Of a stretch of 64,000 bases of DNA, positions 1 through 10,473 are shown one piece after another (the stretch's first letter is position 1; the number at the start of each line of letters is the position of its first letter). The translations under genes were made by a program, and so were the position numbers. The stretch is from contig JAKCPI010014092.1 in NCBI GenBank assembly GCA_023213315.1, positions 310,001 to 374,000 on the forward strand, in the 5' to 3' direction. The notes under the pieces are model-generated. The model was not told where the DNA came from, did not search any database, and worked only from the letters and a program-made list of their open reading frames with translations. Origin of the DNA: Euborellia annulipes. Its lineage: Eukaryota > Arthropoda > Insecta > Dermaptera > Anisolabididae.

Positions 1-284
1 GAAAACCATTTGTTTTACTAAAAAATGTTAAAGGACTTTTTTTAGCAAATTGAATGTTCTTCAAAAAATAACTGATGACTTTTTTTGCTGAACCAACAGT
101 TAAGGGGTTACAGGTGTTAATAGTCGAATTTAGGGGAAGCCGAGGAACCTTGACCTTCTGGCGGGCCAAGTAAACGTTGTCCGATCGGTTTTAAATTTTG
201 CAGGTAAATTTTACTTAAATAAAGGAACAAAATGAGGGGTACGTCTTTTCAAATTTCAGACTTGACTTTTTTTGACCACCCTAA

Positions 285-885
285 TAATATACATATTTTG
301 AGGTCCCCTGAGTCCAAAAAGGTGAGTCCCACAAATTGGTCTTTATGTGTGTGTGTGGACATTTTTAACCATGAAGGAAATGAGCTACGAGGTTGAAATT
401 TTATATTTAAGTTAGGCACACTCCCAACTCGTGTAAATAAGCTTTTAAACAAAATCGGCCAAAAAGTACTAGTATTTACTTAGGCTATATACGGTTTTCA
501 CTTCCAAGTATCGTGATATATCAGACAATCGGACCACCAGGGGGGAGGTAGGGATATATAACACGATACTTGGAAGTGAAAACCGTATATAGCCCAAGTA
601 AATATGGTATAATACGATGACATGGAGTATCATGCTCTGTTTAAGCAAAACACAAACACACAAACACATAAAAAGTAAAGACAAACTGGAATAAGTACTA
701 GTGCTTTACTGATATACTTTTTCAGTCGATTTTCTCAAAATTCGCCACAATGATTTTATTTTAAATTCGTAAATCAACTATTTTTAGATGCTCATTAAAA
801 TGTATATTCTCATTTTGTCGTTGAAATCTTCTGAAGACCACTTTACTCTTGTTCTTCATTAAAAAAATTATTACCAATTCTTATG
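285..885 (+). repeat. Family A repeat, interrupted copy
   Basis: It shares with other copies the block GAGGTCCCCTGAGTCCAAAA near 300, the block around AGTACTAGT, and the ACTTTTTCAG...TTTTCTCAAAATTCGC stretch. A foldback insertion (473-605 plus flank) interrupts it. AGTACTAGT and part of the adjoining TTTACT occur on both sides, consistent with a target duplication. Confidence 0.6.
473..605. repeat. Small foldback (inverted repeat) inserted in family A
   Basis: About 48-bp arms (473-520 and 555-605) are near-perfect reverse complements, both containing GTATATAGCC or its complement. They flank a spacer of roughly 35 bp that includes a G-rich run. It splits the family A copy, so it is younger than that copy. 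Confidence 0.7.
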
Positions 886-970
886 AAATTTTGTATTTAA
901 TTAGGAAACTCTATTGTGTATAAAATATCCAAATATGAGTTTAAAATTTTGAAAAATAACCATACTTTAT
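877..970 (-). repeat. Family B repeat, copy 1
   Basis: It is the reverse complement of closely similar sequences near 13052-13145 and 53687-53780. All share a block around TATTTTATACACAATA and AATCCTAAATAAAT. I do not recognise the family; it lies next to family A copies in two of three places and may be another part of the same element. Confidence 0.5.
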
Positions 971-3004
971 TTCAAGCATCAACCTTTAAAACTTAAGTTT
1001 GGAATTCACATGTCTCCTTAAAAGACCCTGTTAAGTTAATGAAGATCCGGCAATTAAATTGTTAATTCATCAATACATGCTTTGTTTCTAAAAGAAGAAA
1101 TAACTTTTATTGTGAGAATAGTTTAATATAATTCAGTCAGAGCATCACACATGATTGATATATGTTACCCGAGCTAAGACTGGCATTTCGAGTCTTCTTT
1201 TTCAGATAAGCTTTTCTCTCCTTTTTGATTTGGCTTTTTTCTTTTTCAGTGAAAATGATTATGAATAAATTAAAGACGATTTTTTTCTAAGTTGACTATG
1301 CAGCTTCTTTCGTCTATGAGTGATGTTCGGTCGAAAAAAAAATTAAAGTCGATTGTTTTTTAATCAGACTGTGCGACTTCATTTTTCGAAGTCCATTTTT
1401 TAAATTATTTAATAAATAGCCAAAGAAGATAACGAATAAAGATATAAAGAAGATAATGAAGTTGACGAATTATCATTGAAGAAAAGGAATTTTATTTAAT
1501 AAAGACGTTAACTCGCCAAAAATGTTTATACATTGAAATAAATAGAAGGGTCTCTTGTCTCTGCTTCCAGTCTCGAGAAGACCATATCACGAAGATCCAA
1601 ATCATCAACGTTGCGTTTATTAAAAATCGAAACCAAATGTCAACCAGGAAAAAATTCTTAGTTTCCCTTTCGGATTAAAAAATTCACCCGTGAAAATGAA
1701 ATAAAAAAAAAAGGATTAAACAAAGGATAACTTTTATCAAATTATATTGAATTAAAAATTATTTAAGGATGGAAAGATTCGAAAATATAAACAAAACAAT
1801 TACGTATTAAAATTGTCAAGTTTGAGAATTTTCTCTCATCTTTTTTTTGTAATTAAAAGTTTTAATAAACAAATCTCTTATTTTGATTAATTTTACAGAT
1901 TATAATTATATCCGATAGATCTTGATAAGTCATTTGAAAGAAGTTAATAAAAGAGTAAAGAAATTTCAAAGTTGTCAGTTAAAAACCTTTTAACTTTGAT
2001 GTTTATTTATCATTTTAAATTAAAAATTTAATTTTAATAACGTCATATTGATTGTATGAAATTTTCTCAGAAGAGATTCTTAATAAAAAGAAAGAATGAA
2101 GATGTCTCTGGATGGGTAACCTTTAGAAATGAATAGCAAACAAGTTACGAGTTTGTATCATATAAAAGAAGTTATAAAATATATTGGCTAATAGAAATTA
2201 CTTTTCGGGTCAGAAGACACGATATGATTTCATTTCGGTTCGTTTACATGAAAGAGAAACGAGTAGGGGGAGAAAAATGTGCCCTTTTGGGTATATTAGT
2301 CTTCCGTTTCTCTTTTAAAGGTATGACAGAACGTTTTCTTCTTGAAAAGTTTTATTAAAAAAGTAAAAATTGTATTGTAATTGTTTCTCACAAAGGAATT
2401 CCTTTTGAATTCTTGAATTCTAAACAATGAATTACTTTTATTTTGAATAAGTAAATTTTTTGACCTATTTTCTTTAAAAAATACTGAGTTTTTATTTTTT
2501 TTTTGCCCGCGGTTTTTATTAGAAAATAAAAATTGTAATAGAAGAATAGGGTAGAAAGAAAAAGTAATGTTGTTTCTAAAGAAAGAATGCTATAACAAAA
2601 GTAAACAACAATTTAATATAACATATAAATATCACTCTGCATCTCCATTCAGAATTGTTGACATGTTTATTTTTCAACGTCTCCACCGTTTTAATCGCGA
2701 TTTATTTATTAAATGATGACGTATCCGAATTTAGGGTGTTTGTTAATGATTGTGAATGGGAATAGGTACGCCTGATTCTCTCCATTGATTAATATTTACG
2801 ATATTCAAGGGGTCATTTTGACAACAACTTACTGAGTGGCTGTAGTAGGAGGGAGGGAGAAAGAGAAGGAGAGAAACCTAAAAATCAGATCTACTTTCTG
2901 ACCAGATTAATTCATATCAAAATGAAGATCTGATCTGTTGGTGGAGAGTGTAGAGATGATCCATGGAGATGTGAATGAATCGAATGACAGTTGTTACAAC
3001 TAAC

Positions 3005-3114
3005 CTCATAATCTCATTCTCTTGCTCTTCCTCCTGTTTCTGCCTCATCATTACTCCTTCAATGATTCTTCGTTCTTCTTCTGTCAAATGTGATAAGTCC
3101 GGCATATCGGCCAT
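3005..3114 (-). CDS. Rim: RIM (Rab3-interacting molecule) first coding exon, partial gene
   Basis: The minus-strand ATG at 3114 opens a frame reading MADMPDLSHLTEEERRIIEG and continuing through a run of Q, E and K to ENEIMR. This matches the start of the Rab-binding helix of RIM-family active-zone proteins, which bind Rab3-GTP on synaptic vesicles and help dock and prime them. The acidic DLSHLTEEER segment followed by an amphipathic RQKQEEEQ helix is the diagnostic part. The exon ends after ATGAG at a GTTAGT donor (plus 3004-2999). It contributes 36 codons plus two bases. The zinc finger, PDZ and C2 domains expected of RIM are outside the window to the left. ATG at 3114 has AAA before it and G after it, a good initiation context. 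Piccolo-type proteins share a similar helix, but the very early position in the protein fits RIM better. Confidence 0.8.
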
Positions 3115-3960
3115 TTTCAAATAAATCGCATCTGTGTCCTATATCCATATATACATATATATATATATAAATATATAAAACCCCCACAAGTATACATAGA
3201 CATGTATATATTTATATAGGAGATGCAAAGAGCTAAGCGTTTCTATTAGCACATAAAAATGAGCACTTTAATGAAACTATACTTCATAGTGTACACTTAA
3301 TTTTTTTTTCTTTTTTTCCTTTTAATTTTTTTCTTTAGTGAGGGTGAGGCGGCTGAGAAAACAGCACTAGCCGTTGAAGAGGTACATGTTGGTAGGATAG
3401 TGGTGGCGTGGATTGGCGCTGCTACTTGGCGCGCCGTCCGCGCGACATTGCAGTTAGGGCTAGGCGGCGGCACCGTCGTCACCGTCGGGTTTTTGGTGGA
3501 GCGGCACCGGCACGACCACGACGACGACCTGCGGGCGTCGGGCGCAGCTCCCCACGCCGCACTGGCCCATGGTTCGCGCCCGCCCACGGTCTTGTACTAC
3601 TCGTTCGGCTCACCTAGCGCCACTGTCGCCGACGTTGTTGCGTGCCGTTTTGCGCCGCTCCGATTCTTATGACGTCATGCGCGCGCCCAGTGGCGGCCAT
3701 GAGGCTAGTGCTGGTACTAACAGGGAAGGTATCGCGCGCGCGTCTCGTAGCCCTATGCCGTGTAAAGCGTCTGGGTCCCTTGGTGGGGGGACTTGTATGG
3801 ATTATTGATCGGAGTTAAGGCGCTACCGCGCATCATACGCGGCAATGGTGACCGACCGACCCCCGCCCACACAAGGGGGGCTAAACTTCATTTTCACACA
3901 GCGCCGCCTTGGTGATGAATTTAAAACTACCCGCCACAATAACGCCTGCAGCGCTCTCAT
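3115..3960 (-). promoter_or_regulatory. CpG-rich putative promoter/5' region of Rim
   Basis: Immediately upstream of the Rim ATG, composition switches from AT-rich to strongly GC- and CpG-rich at about 3380-3960, with several CGCGCG-type runs. The other GC-rich stretches of this size in the window are the onecut exon and its flanks. The frames open here on both strands are by-products of GC content and show no recognisable domain. I infer a promoter or 5'-UTR exon; no transcription start can be pinned. Confidence 0.45.
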
Positions 3961-4624
3961 GTAACGTTTCGTAATAACACTCAATTAAATCATAGCGGTT
4001 TTCAAAGATAACATTTCATTTTAAATTGTTTATATGTACTAATATTCTAGAATGAGATTAGAAATCCTGTAACCGGTAGTATTTAGAATTTACTGGCATA
4101 TAAATGATTAATTCAAAGACTAATTAAATAATAATAATACTGTGTTTACTAAATTCTTTTATTAGAAATAGATTGCCCCCGGTATTTATTAATAAACTGA
4201 ACAAAAGTTAATGTTTGGTTGCCTACCAACAGGCGCATTTGGGATCTTTGATTATTACAAGCAAAAATACAGTATAAATAAATGTAAATATACTATTTCC
4301 CATAAGTTTTCACTTTGTTATGCTAAATATTTTTTCCAAATTTTTACTTTTCTATACTCCAGAAGCTTTGAAATGTCAGTATTATGCGCATCGAAAAAAA
4401 AGTAAAACCCAAAACGTAAAAGTCAAAATCTACAAACGAGAAAGCCGTAAAAGGAGCTTCAAAAAGGGGAGAATGAGGCATTATGAAGACGAATAAACAC
4501 ACATATTGGTCATATCATACAATAAATGGTGTGGGATTCGCATTATGTGATTTTTTTAAAGAGGATTTATGAGAAATAATAATAAATAAATTTGAGTTTC
4601 TTGTAACATGTATGAAATTGTATT

Positions 4625-4815
4625 ATTTCCTCTCATTTTTCTTTGCATTTTGTAAAACCTTACGTGATGGAAAAACCATGGTCGACCATGGTTTTTGATC
4701 ATATTTGGATTCAGCACACCTCAAAATATAAAGTTTAGCCATCAAAGTTTTTTGGAATCTGGGAACCTCAAAACAAGTATATTCATCAAAATCTCGACAA
4801 CGAAATTTTGACATG
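4625..4815 (-). repeat. Family A repeat fragment
   Basis: The right end, reading GACATGATCGCA with a nearby CATCAAAATCTCGACA, matches the reverse complement of the family A start seen near 24740 (ATCATGTCGAAAATT, GTCGAGATTTTGATGG). Confidence 0.5.
4671..4696. repeat. 26-bp perfect palindrome
   Basis: AAAAACCATGGTC and its exact reverse complement abut with no spacer, centred on GTCGAC. It lies inside a family A fragment. Confidence 0.85.
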
Positions 4816-4980
4816 ATCGCACTACTTCACTATATAATGAACTATGAACGAAGGCATCAACGGCCTTCAAGTGATAAGAGCTGACTAAACACCTCGCCGC
4901 CTATTAAGTCTGAGAGAGAGTCCTTTTTTACAACGCTTTTATTTTATTATTATTATTAAAACTCTTTTATTAACTTGCTT

Positions 4981-5475
4981 TCGGTTTTTTCCGACAAATC
5001 TACCATTCGAAATTACAACCACTTTTAGTTAATCTAGAGCTTTGAAATTTTATACACATATGTAACTCCCGTGATAATGAAATATTTGATATGTTTCATC
5101 TTTGTATCTCAACTAAATTCAAAATGGCGGCCAATCAAAAAAAGAGGGAGAGAAACTTTATAATCAAAATTTTTCATATTTATAAAAAATTTAGAGTTTT
5201 GAGCATTGGCAGAGATGTTAAAGAGACTTTACACTACAATATTTGTAATTCAAAATAATTAAAAATGTAATAAATTCAAAATGGCGACCTGCTAATCGTT
5301 TTTCCATTGTTTGTTCCGACAAATCTTCCAATCAAAATTACGACCATTTCTAGATAATCTAGAGCTTTGAAATTCTATACACATATGTAACTCCCGTGAT
5401 AATGCAATATTTGATATGTCTCATTTTTGTACATCAATTAATTTTAAAATAGCGGCCGATCAAAAAAGAGGTGGT
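4981..5475 (+). repeat. Direct duplication, about 165-bp units
   Basis: Units at about 4990-5150 and 5317-5475 share TCCGACAAATCT, TAATCTAGAGCTTTGAAATT, ACACATATGTAACTCCCGTG and a closing GCGGCC(A/G)ATCAAAAA block. The period is about 330 bp. Both carry scattered substitutions, so the duplication is not recent. Confidence 0.7.
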
Positions 5476-5576
5476 GGAACATTTATACAATTCCTTAATT
5501 TTCTACTCGCCATTAAAATATTCTATGACATCTACTTTATTGCTCAAGTTTTTTTATCTCCAGGATGTGGTGCTTT

Positions 5577-6472
5577 CTAAGTGTATATCGGGCAGTCAGT
5601 GAGGATATGGAACAGAGCTTCTGGCTGGTGTAGGTTACCTATAGAGCATATCTCTTTTTGATTTATTATGTACGTGTTGTAGTTTACCATTAACTTCAAA
5701 ATAAACTTTCCAGCCGTCCTGTCCTTGGAGTACAGCTTGAGAGGGATTACAGTTTGCGGTCCCCAAATTTTGTCTCCCAGGTGAGATAGCCGCGTGGACA
5801 ATAGTCAGCGTTGAAGACAGTCGTTTCCTTGTAATAGCTGTTGAAAGGTAAACTCTCTGTCTTTCTCTATCAGGATATTTTTGAAATCTTCTAAGGGTTC
5901 TTTCATCATCTCCCTAATTCTTGAGGCGTCCCCGAAGTTATCCATCCCTAGTCCACTCCCTTCAAAAAGTTTTTTTGCCTGACTTATCCAGTTATTTTAC
6001 CCCAATTGAGCCCTCCAGCTGCGCAAGCTTATTAAAGCATATCCTCGGGTATTTCATCACCCTGCATTGTTCCCAATTTTAAGATCCAAGCCAGTGTTAG
6101 GCTTATTATAGTGTAGGAAAGGTTGATCGAGCCCGTCTCTAGTCTAAACACCGAATTTGGGGTTCCCCTAGCCAGGTGAAGCAGCTTCTTTAAAAAGTTG
6201 AATTCACAAGGAAGCAGTGACCATAGGCTCTGAATAAAGTAGGGTGTTTCTGGATATAGAGAAGAAGAGTTTCTCTCTAGATTCACAGTTTTGCATTTAG
6301 ATTTGACCAACACTCTTCCGGAAGCTAACCGAGCTCTACATATTGCGTTGTCAGCATTCTCAGCGAACAATCCTGATTGAGTAAATATAACTCCCAGGTA
6401 AGTGTAATTAGGGTAAGGTATAATTGCTTCCCTATATTTAAACACCAGATAGAGAAGCTGTCCCAATATCAC
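5577..6472 (-). pseudogene. Non-LTR retrotransposon ORF2 C-terminal remnant
   Basis: On the minus strand a 146-codon open frame (6472-6032) contains YTYLGVIFTQSGLF, then FLKKLLHLARGTPNSVFRLE and WILKLG. The order YLGV, LLxLxxxTPN, RLETG and W.LKL is typical of the region after the reverse transcriptase palm in arthropod LINE-type ORF2 proteins. A second minus frame (5801-5577) carries EICSIGNLHQPEALFHILTD followed by CP, resembling the C-terminal cysteine/histidine segment of the same proteins. The two blocks are in the expected order but different frames, separated by stops. The endonuclease and catalytic RT motifs are absent, so this is a 5'-truncated, decayed copy. Confidence 0.65.
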
Positions 6473-6934
6473 GGTCTGTAAATGAACTCAAAATGTTGCA
6501 TAAGAAAGGAATTTTCTATTGCTATTTTAGTTATTACAAACAGTAGATTGATGATTAGGATTAAATGTAGTATCAATCATTTTTGGAGTTTCTAATTAAT
6601 CTGTTTTTATGAATGGGTCACGAAGAGATATTGATATTCCTGAGGAGTAGTAATCAAAGCAGCCTGAACGTGGCTCTAGAATTAATTAATGATGGTAGAT
6701 AGTTTGCTCATTAGAGAGATAAACAATATTTTGGATCCATTTATAGGAATTTTCAAAATAAGATACTCGAGACTATTGAAAGCCAGGTATATATTTTTGA
6801 GCATGGTAATTTTGAATAAATCGACTCTGAGCATCCATACTCCAGAATCGCTGCAAAAAAGGCCTGCTTCAATTCCCTTAAATCTGAAAAATGATAATCG
6901 TTGGCCCTAAACCATTCCAAAGCCAGTCCACTTA
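6473..6934. other. Unassigned AT-rich stretch
   Basis: No convincing gene or repeat is recognised between the LINE remnant and the foldback element. Confidence 0.4.
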
Positions 6935-7672
6935 CAAGGGGACGGCCAAGGAGTATATCACGGATTCGTTTGAAAAATTGAGGTTATACTTTGAGCCAAA
7001 AAAATGTTCACGTGTTTCGGCGTCTTACTCCATAGAGCTCCGATTGGCCAAAAAAAATAAATAAATAAATACCGAAACTTTTTTCGCTCTTTCAAGTAGT
7101 TTCTGCTTGAAACATTACGTAACAGTCAGCTGTGGCTTGGCTGGTAGCGTAGCCGACTGGTAAGTAAGTTGTCCCGGGTTCGACGGAGTATGCAATTTTT
7201 TTTTTTTTTATCTTTTTATGTTATCGTAACAAACAATATATTTAAAACTATTTTATATTGTTTTTTTTTTAGTAATTAAATTTTAAAATTTTTTAAAAAT
7301 TGTTTTTCGAGTTTATTTATTACCTTAAAATTAAAATTTAATTTAAATGCATGAAGAAAATATCATTATTGTTACGATAACATAAAAAGATAAAAAAAAA
7401 CTTCATATTCCGTCGATCGAACCCGGGACCACATAATTACCAGTCGGCGACGCTACCAACCCAGGCACAGCTGACGGTTACGTAATGTTTCAAACAGAAA
7501 CTACTTGAAAGCGCGAAAATTGTTTCGGTATTTATTTTTTTTTTTTGGCCAATCGGGGCTCTATGGAGTAAAACGCCGAAACACGTGAACATTTTTTTGG
7601 CTCAAAGTATCACCTCAATTTTTTTCAAACGAATCCGTGATATACTCACTTGGCCGTCTCCTTGTGAGACAA
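6935..7672. mobile_element. Foldback element with tRNA-like arms
   Basis: Two arms of nearly 300 bp (about 6935-7218 and 7370-7672) are imperfect reverse complements joined by an AT-rich middle. Each arm contains a tRNA-like stretch. In the left arm (7134-7192) the A-box-like GGTAGCGTAGCCGACTGG is followed by CCCGGGTTCGA, a B-box-like sequence. In the right arm the same pair occurs on the minus strand. This suggests an inverted pair of tRNA-derived SINE-like units, or a foldback transposon that captured one. The arms differ at many positions. No coding frame is recognised. Confidence 0.65.
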
Positions 7673-9168
7673 ATTCCAACCGTAAATTTGTCATAATTAT
7701 ACCTCTTAAGAGAGAGGAGCTAAACTTTTTCGTGCATGCCTCCCTACCCGGCCACTATACAAACATGCATTGTAAGACGTTGTCACGTCAAAACTAAAAA
7801 GATCAGGTGCCTGATAATGATCTAATTTATATTTATAGACCATTTTCATGAATTCGCACCAGGTCTGCTGTGGATTTTGTTGCGAAATATCAAGTTGCCC
7901 ACTACATTTTGCCCGTTCTGCCCATAGAATCTTAAATTCCTTTATATGGTTCACCTGTTGGGTGGGTTTATTTAAAGCTGAAAGAATGTGATTAGGCATG
8001 AACCAAATAAAAGATTTTATTTGAGAATGTATGAAATTATTTTAATAATCGCTTCGTTTATCTAATCCAATAATTTAATTATTGTTTTATTCTTTCTCAA
8101 CATTAAATTAACTATATGAAAATTGATATAGTTTTTCTTTTAAAAACTATTAACTAAAGTTATTAAATATTAAACTATTAAATAAAGTTTTTATATTTTA
8201 TATATTGTTTTAAACTTTTATTTATTTCTTTGATTTAATTATTGAACTGGTCGACCATACCTTATCACTAGGGGTGATCACTGATATAAGGAGGGTTGGG
8301 GTAGAATCCAGTACAGCATCCAAGGTCCAGTACAGCATCCCTTGACGAAGCTGGTGGATCCGATGCCCGTCCAGATGTCGACCAGAGAGGAAGAGAGCGA
8401 GCGTGAGTATAATACGCTACAGCTCAGTAAGTGTTATATTAAAGGCTGCTAGGATGGCTAGGACTTCGCGACTTCTTCTGAAACAAAGAGAAGATAATTA
8501 ATGATTTTCCTAAAAATTAGTTATTCAAGCAGAGTCAAAAGTGAATTCTAGGGATTGTTTTGCGGTCAACTCTAATCTAATAGTTAGATATTTGAGTTCA
8601 CGAAGTCGTATGTACAAGAAGTGAAAGAAAATATTCCCATTAGTTTTTTTTTGATTTTAACTCTTCAATTATTAAAACTTATATTATTTTATAAATATTT
8701 TTCAAATAAACAAGATCTCCATTTCCTTGTAAAGTCTACATATCAAATTATCAACATGAAATATTTATTTACTGATTTCTATTTTACCTTTTTCTCTTCT
8801 AAAGAATATCATGTTATTTCATTGAAGTAGTATAGATCTATATATAATATTATATATATTAAAAAAAACTCTTACAAACTTTTAAATTATAATTGGATAT
8901 TGGATGAACGAATAATAATTTGAGATCAAAGTGACAGGGAGTTGGAGAGATCAGAAACTCTCACTTTAGAAAAGTTTTAAATAAATTATTATAAGAATTT
9001 TCCTCAACTAATTTAAAAAATTTTATAATAAATATATGTATAACTCAGTCTATAAAATTGTTACTAGTGATTAATTGTTTAAATTTTTTTAGGTGTTTAT
9101 ATTTTTTACTTTATATTTTAGACCCTCCATCATTAAGCGAGATCTCTACCTATGGTATAAAAAAAAGA
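7673..9168. other. Unassigned stretch, no gene recognised
   Basis: A minus-strand open frame at 7706-7999 has no domain I recognise. A less AT-rich patch near 8260-8470 contains CCAGTACAGCATCC twice, 18 bp apart. The rest is AT-rich with nothing I can name. Confidence 0.35.
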
Positions 9169-9837
9169 GTCTTTCTCATTAGCGTAACTGGGTGCCCCCC
9201 CCCCGCCCAGGAGCATCAAGCCTTTGGCGCCCCTCGATACCGACATCGGCGTCCTAGGGCATCTAAGATATAGTCTCAAATTTGACTAAAGTCGAAAAAC
9301 TTTTTTTCCGCTCTCTAGTTATAATATAATTTTAAAGAAAACTATCAATTTTTTGGGCAGCCTATGGAAAGGATATGATAAAAAGACCTTAAATAAATTT
9401 AAAAAAAAAAAAAAATATGCGATACCTATTTGTAAGAAAAAAAATTTTGCCCTCCTCCCTCCAAGAAAAATTTGAAATAACGCTACTGATCTGAGGCCAT
9501 TTAGACTCTGTCCCTATTTATTTCAATCTAGTCCTGAGCTACGGGTCCATTTATTAATTTTACATCTTTTTTCCGGCCATATAGACTATAAGGATACAAA
9601 ATTATTTACATATACGGTATATTAGGAGGTCCAGACACATTTATTTATACCACTTGGTATCCAAATGATCTCCGCCGACCCCGCACCGCGGGAATAATAA
9701 GGGCGAGGACAGAAGAAGGTATCCAAATGATCTAAATAAATATTCATCTACCTGCAATCTGTGGTTTTTAAGACTCATTATTTACGTTATCAACAACTCT
9801 AGCATCTCGGCCAAGGGGGGGGGGGAGGGGGGGATTT

Positions 9838-9960
9838 TTTACACCTTGAATTCTAATAAATCGGCGGAAACTAAATATATGTCGACACAAAAAATCTGGT
9901 GTGACAAGCACAGAACACTTTCAATTGCCGAAGGTAAGAGAAAGTTGTGTTCCATGCTTA
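9838..9960 (+). repeat. Family A repeat, 3' hairpin part
   Basis: Contains TAAATCGG, GTCGACACAAAAAATCTGG, CTTTCAATTGCCGAAGGTA and AGAGAAAGTTGTGT, the conserved 3' portion of family A. The CACACCAGATTT end found in other copies is missing here. Confidence 0.65.
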
Positions 9961-10077
9961 TACACCACGTTTTTACTTTTTTAAGGTCTTTTTCGGCATC
10001 TAAGGCCAGACCCCATCTAGACCGCATCTCTCTTTATTTCAAATGATTGATAGCCAATGCAAATGAAATAAATTTTT

Positions 10078-10165
10078 CTCGCTTGGAACGGGAAACGAAC
10101 CCGGGACCCCAGCCATGAGAAGCTAATAATGTCTTCTCTCCGAGCCACGGGTCACGAGCTGATTT
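10078..10165 (-). repeat. tRNA-derived SINE-like segment
   Basis: On the minus strand an A-box-like GTGGCTCGGAGAGAAG is followed about 30 bases later by a T-arm-like CCGGGTTCGTTTCCCG, with stem CGGG/CCCG and a 7-base loop. Between them GAGAAG and CTTCTC can pair as an anticodon-type stem, but its loop is 10 bases rather than 7. The acceptor stem is poor, so a functional tRNA is unlikely. Confidence 0.4.
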
Positions 10166-10473
10166 TTACTTTTGTACTAATGAAATTAAATTTTTTTATT
10201 TATTTAATTATATTCTAAATAACTCTCCCATATTTCGGTTATCGAGAGATATGCTTCCAATTTCTTTTATTTAATTGTTAAAATTGACAGCGACTTTCTT
10301 GCCAAAAACAGACATTTTACCGACTATTTGGCAAAAAAGAATAGACTAAAGGTGACTTTTTTCTGAAAATAAGAGACTTTTTTCCGCTCTCTAATTATAA
10401 CTTAAAAAAACGACGCCCTAGTTGAGCTTCGCCCCCTCCGCCACTAAAGGCTAGTTACGCAGCTGGTCTTTAT

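Larger units (their letters stand above)
1..3004 (-). other. Part of RIM intron 1 with repeats
   Basis: This stretch follows the splice donor of the RIM exon on the minus strand, so it should be intronic. It is very AT-rich. I see a family A repeat near 285-885, a family B fragment near 877-970, and no convincing coding exon. The downstream RIM exons must lie left of the window. Confidence 0.5.
3961..5576. other. AT-rich intergenic stretch with repeats
   Basis: No gene is visible. It holds a minus-strand family A fragment (about 4625-4815), a 26-bp perfect palindrome (4671-4696) and a direct duplication (about 4981-5475). Confidence 0.5.
9177..10465. mobile_element. hAT-like non-autonomous element (long version)
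   Basis: The left end reads CATTAGCGTAACTGGGTG and the right end CTAGTTACGCAGCTG, imperfect terminal inverted repeats matching the short element at 51601-51839. Flanking 8-mers GTCTTTCT (9169-9176) and GTCTTTAT (10466-10473) match at 7 of 8 positions. An 8-bp target duplication fits hAT transposition. Inside are a family A fragment (about 9838-9960) and a tRNA-like segment (10078-10165). No transposase frame is visible. Confidence 0.7.

Noticed and set aside
3297..3808. Several open frames in the CpG-rich block
   Set aside because: They overlap on both strands, are Arg/Ala/Pro-rich and have no domain; GC content explains them.
7706..7999. 97-codon minus-strand frame
   Set aside because: No recognisable domain or splice context. 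It could be a relic of a mobile element, but I cannot show that.
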